Shown here in pieces: positions 55,886 to 64,000 of a stretch of 64,000 nt of DNA. The notes under the pieces were generated by a model. It worked only from the letters and a program-made list of their open reading frames with translations, was not told the DNA's origin and searched no databases. The stretch comes from Candidatus Pantoea edessiphila (GTDB lineage: Bacteria; Pseudomonadota; Gammaproteobacteria; Enterobacterales; Enterobacteriaceae), in the NCBI RefSeq assembly GCF_002933315.1, contig NZ_PDKT01000002.1, positions 86,701-150,700 of the forward strand. Direction: 5' to 3'. The position numbers and the translations under genes are program-made. Each line of letters starts with the position of its first letter. Position 1 is the stretch's first letter.

Positions 55886-58800
55886 ATGACTATAGAACCG
55901 CGTTTTATACATTTACATGTTCATAGTGACTATTCTATGATCAATGGATTAATAAAAGTTAAATCTTTAATTAAAAAAACTTTTATGCTTGGCATGCCTG
56001 CTATTGCTCTGACAGACTTCACTAATTTATTTGGATTAGTACAGTTTTATTGTCAATCTCGTATTATGGGTATTAAACCAATTATTGGAACAGATTTTAA
56101 TGTTAATAACAGTTTATTGAGCAAAAATCCTACTAAATTAACTATTTTAGCATCTAATAATATCGGATATCAAAATTTAATTTTGCTTATTTCTCGTGCT
56201 TACAAAAGAGGTTATGAAATTAATGGTCCTACTATCGATATAAATTGGTTAAGTGAATTAAAAGATGGATTAATTATTCTTTCTGGTGGACTTTATGGTG
56301 ATATTGGTCGTAATTTATTACTAAATAATAAATCTTTAGTATCAAAATGTTTAAATTTTTATAAAAAAAATTTTCCTAATAGTTACTATTTACAATTAGT
56401 TAGAACAGGACGTATAGATGAAGAAAATTATTTAAACAAAGCTGTAAAATTAGCTATTGATGAAAATATACCAGTGGTAGCTACTAATGAAGTATGTTTT
56501 CTTAACAAAGAAGATTTTGAAGCTCATGAAATTCGGGTCGCTATACATAAAGGTTACATTATAGATAATCCTAATCGTCCACGCAATTATAGCCCAGAAC
56601 AATATATGCGTAGCGCAGATGAAATGTGTGAATTATTTGCAGATATTCCTGAAGCATTGAAAAATAGTATTGAAATATCTAAAAGATGTAATGTTAATCT
56701 AATATTAGGGAAAAATTTTCTACCAAGATTTCATGCAAATAATACTAATCCAGAAGATTTTTTAGTTATTAAAGCACAGTCAGGATTAAACAAACGGCTT
56801 AAATTTATTTTCAAAGATAACATAGAGCTTAATAAAAATAGAAACAAATATAATAAACGTCTTAAATCTGAACTTAGCGTCATAAATAAGATGGGTTTTC
56901 CTAGTTATTTTCTAATTGTAATGGAGTTTATTCAATGGGCAAAAGATAATAATATACCTGTTGGTCCGGGACGTGGTTCTGGTGCTGGATCTTTAGTAGC
57001 TTATGCACTTAATATTACTGATATAGATCCAATAAAATTTGATCTTTTATTTGAACGTTTTTTAAATTTAGAACGTATATCAATGCCTGATATTGATATT
57101 GATTTTTGTATGGAAAAGAGAGATGAAGTAATTGAACATGTTACTGAAATATATGGCCAAGAATCAGTTTCTCAGATTATTACTTTTGGAACTATGGCAG
57201 CAAAAGCAGTTATTCGAGATGTCGGTCGTGTACTAGGATATCCTTACGGTTTTATCGATCGAATTGCTAAATTAATTCCGTATGATATAGGAATTACATT
57301 AGAAAAAGCACTTAAAACTGAAAAAAAATTACTAGAAATTTATAACACAGATGAAGAAATCAAAATACTTATAAATAAAGCACGTAAATTAGAAGGTATT
57401 ATACGAAATGTAGGTAAACATGCTGGAGGTGTAGTTATTGCTCCAACTAAAATTACTGATTTTACCCCTATTTATTGTGATGAAGATGGTTTATATCCAG
57501 TTACGCAATTTGATAAAAATGATGTAGAGTATATTGGATTAGTGAAATTTGATTTTTTAGGATTAAAAACTCTTACAATTATAAATTGGGCAATAAATAT
57601 GATAAATTCCCAAAATAAAAATCAAAATAAACCATTATTAAACATTCATGAAATCTCACTTGAAGATAAAATAAGTTTTGAAACATTACAACGTGCTGAA
57701 ACTACTGCGATTTTTCAACTTGAATCACATGGCATGAAAGATTTAATTAAACGTCTACAACCTGATTGTTTTGAAGATATTATTGCTTTAGTAGCATTAT
57801 TTCGTCCTGGACCTTTGCAATCAGGTATGGTTGAAAATTTTATTAATAGAAAACACGGAAGGGAAATTATATCTTATCCTGATATTAAGTGGCAACATAA
57901 AACCTTGCAACCAATATTAGAATCAACTTATGGTATTATTCTTTATCAAGAACAAGTAATGCAAATAGCACAAGTTCTTTCTGGGTATACCCCCGGTGAA
58001 GCAGATATACTAAGGCGAGCTATGGGTAAAAAAAATCCAGAAGAAATGGCTAAACAGCGCTCTGTTTTTATACATGGAGCAGAAAAAATAGGCATTGATA
58101 CCAAATTATCAACAAGAATTTTTGATATATTAGAAAAATTTGCTGGGTATGGTTTTAATAAATCACATTCTGCTGCATATGCTCTGATATCATATCAAAC
58201 ATTATGGTTAAAATCTCATTATCCTTCTGAATTCATGGCAGCAGCTATGACTGCAGATATTGATAATACTGAAAAAATTGTTAAATTAATAGATGAATGT
58301 TCTCGTATAAAGATAAAAGTACTTCCACCGGATATTAATAATAGTTTATATGAATTTTATGTAAATAAAAAAAAAGAAATTTTGTATGGCATGGGTGCAA
58401 TTAAGGGTTTAGGAAAAATTCATATTAAAATTATTATTGATGCTAGATCTAAAGAAGGAAAATTTAGGGATTTTTTTGATTTTTGTAATCGTATTCTTAT
58501 TAAAAAAATAAATCGTCGGTTAATAGAAAAATTGATTATGTCTGGTGCATTGGATTGTTTAAATCCAAATCGTTCTATAATGATTAATACGATTAATAAA
58601 GCAATTAAAATTTCTAATCAAAATATGAAAACAAAAAAAACTGGGCAGTTTGATATGTTTGAAATTAATTTTAATCAAACAGCACAAATTGAAAAACATT
58701 ATGAAAAATGTGCATTATGGTCTGAACAAAAGCAACTGGATGCTGAGAAAAAAGCACTTGGTTTATATCTTACCGGTCATCCCATACGTTATTATGCAAA

Positions 58801-59365
58801 TGAAATAAATCATTACTCTAATGGAATAAAGATTAACAATATTAATTTTGTTAATGTAGGCAAGATAATTTCTATAGTTGGCATATTGATTAATATAAAA
58901 ATTATTTCAACCAATAGTGGAAATAGTATGGCTGTATGTATGCTAGATGACAGTTATGGGCGAATAGAAGTTATCATTTACAATAAGATATTAGATAAAT
59001 ATCAATCACTGCTAAAAAAAGACTATCTTTTAATTATTACAGGCGAAATACAAATTAATAATTTTCGTGATAATATCAAAATCATAGCTCAAAGAGTCAT
59101 GAATATAAATCAAGCACGTGAAAAATATGTACGCGGAATTTCCATATTTCTTACAAGTACACAGCTTAATAGTAAATTATTAAATGAAATTAATCAATTA
59201 ATTGACAAATGTATTTCAGGAAGTATTCCTATAAATATTTATGAATGTAAAAACAATATAAGATTAAAACATAACAAGCATTGGTTTATTTCTCTTGAGA
59301 ATAATATAATTGATGATTTGAAATTACTAGTAGGTAATGAGCAAATAACACTTGAGTTTAAATAA
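55886..59365 (+). CDS. dnaE: DNA polymerase III alpha subunit
   Basis: DnaE is the replicative polymerase. The 1159 residues match E. coli (1160). An N-terminal PHP domain begins [16 protein letters not shown]; the palm holds [16 protein letters not shown] and the catalytic aspartates in [16 protein letters not shown]. The clamp-binding motif appears as QFDMF near residue 925, followed by GLYLTGHPI and an OB domain. An A9 tract at 58367-58375 is in frame. accA follows by 12 bases, as in E. coli. Confidence 0.99.
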   Translation: MTIEPRFIHLHVHSDYSMINGLIKVKSLIKKTFMLGMPAIALTDFTNLFGLVQFYCQSRIMGIKPIIGTDFNVNNSLLSKNPTKLTILASNNIGYQNLILLISRAYKRGYEINGPTIDINWLSELKDGLIILSGGLYGDIGRNLLLNNKSLVSKCLNFYKKNFPNSYYLQLVRTGRIDEENYLNKAVKLAIDENIPVVATNEVCFLNKEDFEAHEIRVAIHKGYIIDNPNRPRNYSPEQYMRSADEMCELFADIPEALKNSIEISKRCNVNLILGKNFLPRFHANNTNPEDFLVIKAQSGLNKRLKFIFKDNIELNKNRNKYNKRLKSELSVINKMGFPSYFLIVMEFIQWAKDNNIPVGPGRGSGAGSLVAYALNITDIDPIKFDLLFERFLNLERISMPDIDIDFCMEKRDEVIEHVTEIYGQESVSQIITFGTMAAKAVIRDVGRVLGYPYGFIDRIAKLIPYDIGITLEKALKTEKKLLEIYNTDEEIKILINKARKLEGIIRNVGKHAGGVVIAPTKITDFTPIYCDEDGLYPVTQFDKNDVEYIGLVKFDFLGLKTLTIINWAINMINSQNKNQNKPLLNIHEISLEDKISFETLQRAETTAIFQLESHGMKDLIKRLQPDCFEDIIALVALFRPGPLQSGMVENFINRKHGREIISYPDIKWQHKTLQPILESTYGIILYQEQVMQIAQVLSGYTPGEADILRRAMGKKNPEEMAKQRSVFIHGAEKIGIDTKLSTRIFDILEKFAGYGFNKSHSAAYALISYQTLWLKSHYPSEFMAAAMTADIDNTEKIVKLIDECSRIKIKVLPPDINNSLYEFYVNKKKEILYGMGAIKGLGKIHIKIIIDARSKEGKFRDFFDFCNRILIKKINRRLIEKLIMSGALDCLNPNRSIMINTINKAIKISNQNMKTKKTGQFDMFEINFNQTAQIEKHYEKCALWSEQKQLDAEKKALGLYLTGHPIRYYANEINHYSNGIKINNINFVNVGKIISIVGILINIKIISTNSGNSMAVCMLDDSYGRIEVIIYNKILDKYQSLLKKDYLLIITGEIQINNFRDNIKIIAQRVMNINQAREKYVRGISIFLTSTQLNSKLLNEINQLIDKCISGSIPINIYECKNNIRLKHNKHWFISLENNIIDDLKLLVGNEQITLEFK

Positions 59366-59377
59366 AATAGGTAATGT

Positions 59378-60333
59378 ATGGATTTTAAGTATTTAGATTT
59401 TGAACAACCAATATTAGAACTAGAAAAACAAATTAAATCTCTTAACTCAATAAATTATGTTAATAGCCAAATAATAGACATAGATAAAGAAATCAATAAG
59501 TTAAAAAAAAAAGTACAAATTTAACACGTAAAATTTTTTCAAATTTAAATTCATGGCAAGTTATACAACTAGCAAGACATCCATTACGTCCATATACTTG
59601 TGACTATATATATAATATATTCGATGATTTTGATGAATTAGCAGGAGATCGTTTATATGCAAATGACAAGGCTATTATTGGCGGTATTTCAAGATTAAAC
59701 AACCGCCCAGTAATGATAATTGGACATCAAAAAGGACGTGATGTTAAAGAAAAAATACTAAGAAATTTTGGTATGCCTGCTCCAGAAGGTTACCGAAAAG
59801 CATTAAGGTTGATGAAAATAGCAGAAAAATTCAACATGCCAATAATTACTTTCATAGACACTCCAGGTGCTTATCCAGGAGTAAATGCTGAGGAACGTGG
59901 TCAATGTGAAGCCATATCTAGAAATTTACGTGAAATGTCTATATTAAAAGTACCAGTTATATGCACTGTTATTGGTGAAGGTGGTTCTGGTGGTGCTTTA
60001 GCTATTGGTGTTGGAGATAAGGTTAATATGTTACAATATAGTACATATTCAGTCATTTCTCCTGAAGGTTGTGCTACTATTTTATGGAAAAATGTAAACA
60101 AGGCATCATTAGCAGCAGAAGTTATGGGTATTACAGCTAGTCGCCTAAAAATGCTTAAATTGATAGATACAGTAATCCCTGAACCATTAGGAGGAGCACA
60201 TCGCAATCAATTAAAAATGGCATTTAATCTTAAAAAACAATTACTAATAGATTTAAATTATTTAGATACATTAACTATTGAAACAATATTAAAACGTCGT
60301 TATAAACGCTTAATGAATTATGGATATGTTTAA
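59378..60333 (+). pseudogene. accA: Acetyl-CoA carboxylase carboxyltransferase alpha, frameshifted in a poly(A) tract (possibly functional)
   Basis: AccA is the alpha subunit of the carboxyltransferase that makes malonyl-CoA. The ATG at 59378 opens MDFKYLDFEQPILELEKQI, as in AccA, but the frame ends at a TAA at 59519-59521. The frame is lost in the A10 run at 59503-59512: one additional A would join it to the rest, which continues without a stop ([47 protein letters not shown]) to 60333. The repaired product would have 318 residues (E. coli 319). Perfect conservation after the break suggests rescue by transcriptional slippage, a recent mutation or a sequencing error. Confidence 0.93.
59503..59512 (+). 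other. A10 slippery tract causing the accA frameshift
   Basis: Ten consecutive A residues follow TT at 59501-59502. The zero frame reads TTA AAA AAA AAA GTA and stops 2 codons later; the conserved downstream frame needs one more A. It is the longest A-run I noticed inside a gene here. Confidence 0.9.
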
Positions 60334-60503
60334 TTCAAAATCATTTTTTTTAAAATTTATTAAAAAACATTTATTAAAATAAATCTTATGTTTAAAAATA
60401 TAGATGCAATATTATTTAAATAAGCAATTTTTAATACGCTCAAGGTTTATTTAAAAATAAATGAATTTATGTTATATAGAATTATTTAAACAACAATTTT
60501 ATA

Positions 60504-61874
60504 ATGGATTTTAATATCATGTGTTTCCATACAGTCGATTCATTACTTAAAAAAGATTCTAATATTGTAGTAGCATTTAGTGGTGGTATGGATTCAACTG
60601 TATTGTTACATTATTTATATATATGGAAGAAAAATCATCCTCAATCTAATCTAAGGGCTATACATGTAAATCATGGATTACATTTAAAATCAAATCATTG
60701 GGCTAATCATTGCATAGAAATATGTTCTAAATGGAAATTAAAATGTAGCATTTTACAAATTAATATTATAGATATCATTAAGAAAAAAGGTATTGAAGCA
60801 ACAGCTCGTAAAGAAAGATATAAAGCATTAATATCTGCTTTATACCCTAAAGAGATATTAATGACAGCACACCATTTAAATGATCAATGTGAAACATTTT
60901 TATTAGCTATTAAACGCGGAAGCGGTCCAGCAGGTTTAGCTTCAATTTATCCCTCAGTTATAATTGGTAAAAATAAAATATTAAGACCATTTTTAGAATA
61001 TTCGCATAAATTATTAGCAAGTTATGCAAAGAAACATAATTTAATTTGGGTAATAGATAAAAGTAATTATGATATAAATTATGATCGTAATTTTTTACGT
61101 CATTCTATATTACCAAAAATAATTGTTAAATGGCCAAGTTTTATAAAAACTGTAACACGTAGTTCGCTATTATGTAGAGAGCAAGAGAATTTAATAGATG
61201 AGTTACTGATAAATGAGTTAAATGATCTAATACAAAATAATGGTAGTTTATATTTTTTACCTCTATTAAAGATGAGCAGCATAAAAGTATATGCATTATT
61301 GAGAAGGTGGATCGCTAAACAAGGTGGATTAATGCCTTCTTATATAAAATTAAAATTGATTTACCATAAGGTATTAATGAATATTAAAGATAAACAACCT
61401 TGTTTGCAGTTAGGTTCTTATGAAATAAGAAAATTTCGTCATTATTTATATTGGTTAAAAACAAATAGTTCGTTGAAATATAAAAAAATAAATTGGAAAG
61501 AATTAGATAAACCAATAATCCTTCCTCAAGATTTGGGATTACTTAAAGCTGATTATAATAAAAATTTATTACGTTTACCTACATCCAAAGAAGATGTTAG
61601 TATTCAATTTTATGTAAACGGTTATGTAAATATATTAGGTCGCAATAATAAGTATAAAATAAAAAAAATATGGCAAGAATTAAATATCCCACCATGGAAC
61701 CGTCAGCGTATTCCTTTAATATTCTATAATGACATATTGATATATGCAGTAAATTTATTTGTTACATCTAATGGATCATGTTTAGAAAACAAGAATGGAT
61801 GGCAAGTTATATGGTATCAAAAAAATTATACAAGAAAATATTTATTTAGTGATAAATATATCAAATCATGTTAA
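60504..61874 (+). CDS. tilS: tRNA(Ile)-lysidine synthase
   Basis: TilS converts C34 of the CAU-anticodon isoleucine tRNA to lysidine so that it reads AUA. The 456-residue protein (E. coli 432) has the PP-loop AFSGGMDSTVLL at residues 24-35, HVNHGL, TAHHLNDQCETFLLAIKRGSGPAGL (in blocks) and the C-terminal domain with IWQELNIPPWNR. AUA codons look frequent in these genes, so the enzyme should be essential. It ends seven bases from convergent proS. Confidence 0.97.
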   Translation: MDFNIMCFHTVDSLLKKDSNIVVAFSGGMDSTVLLHYLYIWKKNHPQSNLRAIHVNHGLHLKSNHWANHCIEICSKWKLKCSILQINIIDIIKKKGIEATARKERYKALISALYPKEILMTAHHLNDQCETFLLAIKRGSGPAGLASIYPSVIIGKNKILRPFLEYSHKLLASYAKKHNLIWVIDKSNYDINYDRNFLRHSILPKIIVKWPSFIKTVTRSSLLCREQENLIDELLINELNDLIQNNGSLYFLPLLKMSSIKVYALLRRWIAKQGGLMPSYIKLKLIYHKVLMNIKDKQPCLQLGSYEIRKFRHYLYWLKTNSSLKYKKINWKELDKPIILPQDLGLLKADYNKNLLRLPTSKEDVSIQFYVNGYVNILGRNNKYKIKKIWQELNIPPWNRQRIPLIFYNDILIYAVNLFVTSNGSCLENKNGWQVIWYQKNYTRKYLFSDKYIKSC

Positions 61875-61881
61875 TTAATTT

Positions 61882-63594
61882 TTATTTTATTTTTTTTAAA
61901 ATAAAATCAATAATTTTATTTTTTTTAATTCTTTTTATTTCTCCAGTAAGACGTATTTTACATTCTATTATGTTATTTCGAAGATTATTATCACCAATTA
62001 TTATAATATATGGTATACCAATAAGTTCTATATCTGTCAACATAATACCTGGATGTTCTTTTCGATCATCAAGAATGACATCAACTTGTTCTAGGATGAG
62101 TTGATTATATATATCTTCAGCAGTTTTTCGTACAAGACAAGAACCATACATGTTAATTGGAATAATAGCCACTTCAAACGGAGATAATGCAATCGGCCAT
62201 ATAATACCATGTTTATCATAATTTTGTTCAATAACTGCTGCAATAATACGAGTGATACCTATTCCATAACAACCCATTAGTATTGTTTTATTATTATTTC
62301 GAGTTTGAATAAATGCTTTCATTTTATTAGAATATCTAGTACCTAGTTGGAAAATATGTCCAACCTCAATACAATTTTTAATTTTCAACAAACCTTTTCC
62401 ATCAGGACTAAAATCTCCTTCTACAACATTACGAATATCTGCAATATTTGTTATAGGTAAATCTCTGCCCCAATTAATACCAGTATAATGTTTACCATCA
62501 ATATTTGCACCAGCAGTAAAGTCACTCATTGTTGATACCGTTCTATCAATAATGATGGGTATATGTAAACCTATTGGTCCAATAGAACCAGGTCCAGCTC
62601 CAATTTCAAGACGTATTTCTTTTTCATCAGCAAATGTCAAAGGTGAGTTTACTATATTCAATTTTTCTATCTTTTTTGCATTTAATTCATGATCACCACG
62701 AATCAATAATGCAACTAAATTACATCTATTTTCTTTTGAACCCTTAACTATTAATGTCTTAATAGTTTTTTCGATAGGGATATGAAAATTATTTACAAGA
62801 GATGTAATACTATTTACATTTGGAGTATCAATTTGCAATAAATCTTGTGTTGGTAATGAAAGAATATCTGTTGATATAGCTGATTCTGCAAATTCAATAT
62901 TAGCAGCATAATTAGATTCTGTTGAAAAAACCATTCGATCTTCACCACTATCTGCTACTACTTGAAATTCATGCGAAATATTACCTCCTATAGATCCAGT
63001 ATTGGCTTGCACTACACGAAAGTTCAATCCTATCTCATTGAAAATATTACAATAAGCATTGTACATGATATCGTAAGTTTCTTTAAGTGATTCTTCAGTT
63101 AAATGAAATGAATAAGCATCTTTCATAATAAATTCACGTGATCTAATAACACCAAATCTAGAACGTATTTCATCACGAAATTTAGTTTGAATTTGATATA
63201 AGTTGATTGGTAATTGTTTATAAGAATTTAACTCATTACGAATTAAGTTAGTAATTACTTCTTCATGTGTTGGACCCAATACACATAAACGATTATGACG
63301 ATCTGTTATTTTTAATAATTCTGGACCATATTTTTCCCAGCGACCACTTTTTTGCCATAAATCAGCAGGTTGTACTATTGGCATTAAAATTTCGATTGCA
63401 CCTGTTTTATTCATTTGCTTACGTACTATATTTTCAATTTTTTTTAATACACGAAGACCAGTAGGCAACCAAATATATAAACCAGAAGATAATTTACGTA
63501 CTAGTCCTGCACGTAACATTAATCTATAACTTATAATTTCATTATCAAAAGAAACATTTTTACATGTAGATAACAAATATTTACTAATACGCAT
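61882..63594 (-). CDS. proS: Prolyl-tRNA synthetase
   Basis: ProS charges tRNA-Pro. The ATG at 63594, with GGAT upstream, gives 570 residues (E. coli 572); a TTG two codons earlier is less likely. Class II motifs are visible: [51 protein letters not shown] (in blocks) and [13 protein letters not shown]. The inserted editing domain between motifs 2 and 3 (about residues 220-400) is kept. In E. coli it is followed by tsaA, rcsF, metQIN and gmhB before rrnH; here the rrn leader comes next. Confidence 0.98.
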   Translation of the reverse strand: MRISKYLLSTCKNVSFDNEIISYRLMLRAGLVRKLSSGLYIWLPTGLRVLKKIENIVRKQMNKTGAIEILMPIVQPADLWQKSGRWEKYGPELLKITDRHNRLCVLGPTHEEVITNLIRNELNSYKQLPINLYQIQTKFRDEIRSRFGVIRSREFIMKDAYSFHLTEESLKETYDIMYNAYCNIFNEIGLNFRVVQANTGSIGGNISHEFQVVADSGEDRMVFSTESNYAANIEFAESAISTDILSLPTQDLLQIDTPNVNSITSLVNNFHIPIEKTIKTLIVKGSKENRCNLVALLIRGDHELNAKKIEKLNIVNSPLTFADEKEIRLEIGAGPGSIGPIGLHIPIIIDRTVSTMSDFTAGANIDGKHYTGINWGRDLPITNIADIRNVVEGDFSPDGKGLLKIKNCIEVGHIFQLGTRYSNKMKAFIQTRNNNKTILMGCYGIGITRIIAAVIEQNYDKHGIIWPIALSPFEVAIIPINMYGSCLVRKTAEDIYNQLILEQVDVILDDRKEHPGIMLTDIELIGIPYIIIIGDNNLRNNIIECKIRLTGEIKRIKKNKIIDFILKKIK

Positions 63595-63882
63595 TAACAA
63601 TCCAATTGATTAATATAATTATTATATCTTTTTTATATTATATAATTTTAAAAAAAAAGCAATTTATACAAATAGTATTTTTATATTAACCTCATAAAAA
63701 TTAATATAATTGATATAGATTTAAATATAAATTTAAAAATCATTAAGTTTAAAAATTCAATATGTACATTATAAAATTAATATTTATTATTATAATGGTA
63801 TAATTTAATTATTATATGGTACTTTATTAATAAGAAAAAAATAAAATTATTATATTCAAAATCATTTAGATTCATTAAAAAC
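63595..63882. other. Spacer between proS and the rrn promoter
   Basis: This 288-base region is almost pure A/T with phased A and T runs, especially just upstream of 63883, and may act as an UP element for the rrn promoter (inference). No gene is supported. Confidence 0.55.
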
Positions 63883-63911
63883 TTGACTAACAGACATAAC
63901 AAAGTTAAGAT
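63883..63911 (+). promoter_or_regulatory. rRNA operon promoter
   Basis: TTGACT (63883-63888) and TAAGAT (63906-63911) are spaced by exactly 17 bases and lie just before a recognisable rrn leader, so this is a strong sigma-70 promoter call. It corresponds in position to the P2-type promoter of enteric rrn operons. Transcription would start near 63918. Confidence 0.85.
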
Positions 63912-64000
63912 AGCACTGCTGTTGTTCTTTAACAATTTATCAGACAACCTGTGTAGGTATTCGTAGAATTGTATCAATTTTTTTTAAAAACATGTTACAC
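63912..64000 (+). promoter_or_regulatory. rRNA operon leader with boxA antitermination site (16S gene beyond edge)
   Basis: The boxA-like TGTTCTTTAACAA is at 63923-63935 and is followed by TTTATCAGACAACCTGTGT, nearly identical to the E. coli rrn leader. boxA recruits NusB/S10 for rRNA antitermination. In E. coli the mature 16S rRNA starts more than 100 bases after boxA, so it is expected just past the right edge and is not called here. Confidence 0.88.

Noticed and set aside
63777..63977. 66-codon minus-strand open frame at the right edge
   Set aside because: It overlaps the rrn promoter and boxA leader on the other strand, which are far better supported.

Overview
The window is a compact, very AT-rich stretch of a gammaproteobacterial chromosome, about 50 protein genes and the first part of a ribosomal RNA operon. 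Gene order and gene strand follow the Escherichia coli chromosome from leuABCD to the rrnH region almost perfectly, but most intervening genes are missing. Conserved proteins are near full length, spacers are nearly pure A/T, no mobile elements are visible, and one gene is broken in a poly(A) tract. This is the pattern of an Enterobacterales-derived obligate insect endosymbiont (Blochmannia- or Ishikawaella-type genomes are comparable). I cannot fix the lineage from sequence alone, and base composition was judged by eye.

Layout. 1-3648: leuA-leuB-leuC on the minus strand (leuC runs off the left edge), with a hairpin before leuA. 4061-6277: ilvI-ilvH (acetolactate synthase III). 6492-18369: a reduced division and cell wall cluster, rsmH-murE-murF-mraY-murD-murG-murC-ddlB-ftsZ, lacking ftsL, ftsI, ftsW, ftsQ and ftsA. 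18943-24170: secA, then zapD, coaE and nadC on the minus strand. 25136-31301: aceE-aceF-lpd and hpt. 31379-37225: panC, panB, folK, pcnB, dksA and hemL, all minus. 37424-42556: erpA, mtnN, degP, dapD, map. 42864-55876: the translation and envelope block rpsB-tsf-pyrH-frr-dxr-uppS-cdsA-rseP-bamA-skp-fabZ-lpxA-rnhB. 55886-63594: dnaE, accA (frameshifted), tilS, proS. 63883-64000: promoter and boxA leader of an rrn operon whose 16S gene lies beyond the right edge.

Function. The genes supply branched-chain amino acids (leuABC, ilvIH), diaminopimelate (dapD), pantothenate/CoA (panBC, coaE), NAD (nadC), folate (folK), heme precursor (hemL) and isoprenoids (dxr, uppS), powered by pyruvate dehydrogenase (aceEF-lpd). 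They also cover murein precursor synthesis, outer membrane protein assembly (bamA, skp, degP, rseP, secA), fatty acid and phospholipid synthesis (accA, fabZ, cdsA) and core replication and translation. Amino acid and vitamin provisioning fits a nutritional symbiont.

I found no novel defence, secretion or mobile system. The most informative oddities are the single-base frameshift in an A10 run of accA, the loss of septal division genes from an otherwise complete murein precursor cluster, an lpxA gene without lpxC, lpxD and lpxB beside it, a possible leu attenuator remnant, and a tandem duplication of the mtnN ribosome binding site and start codon.
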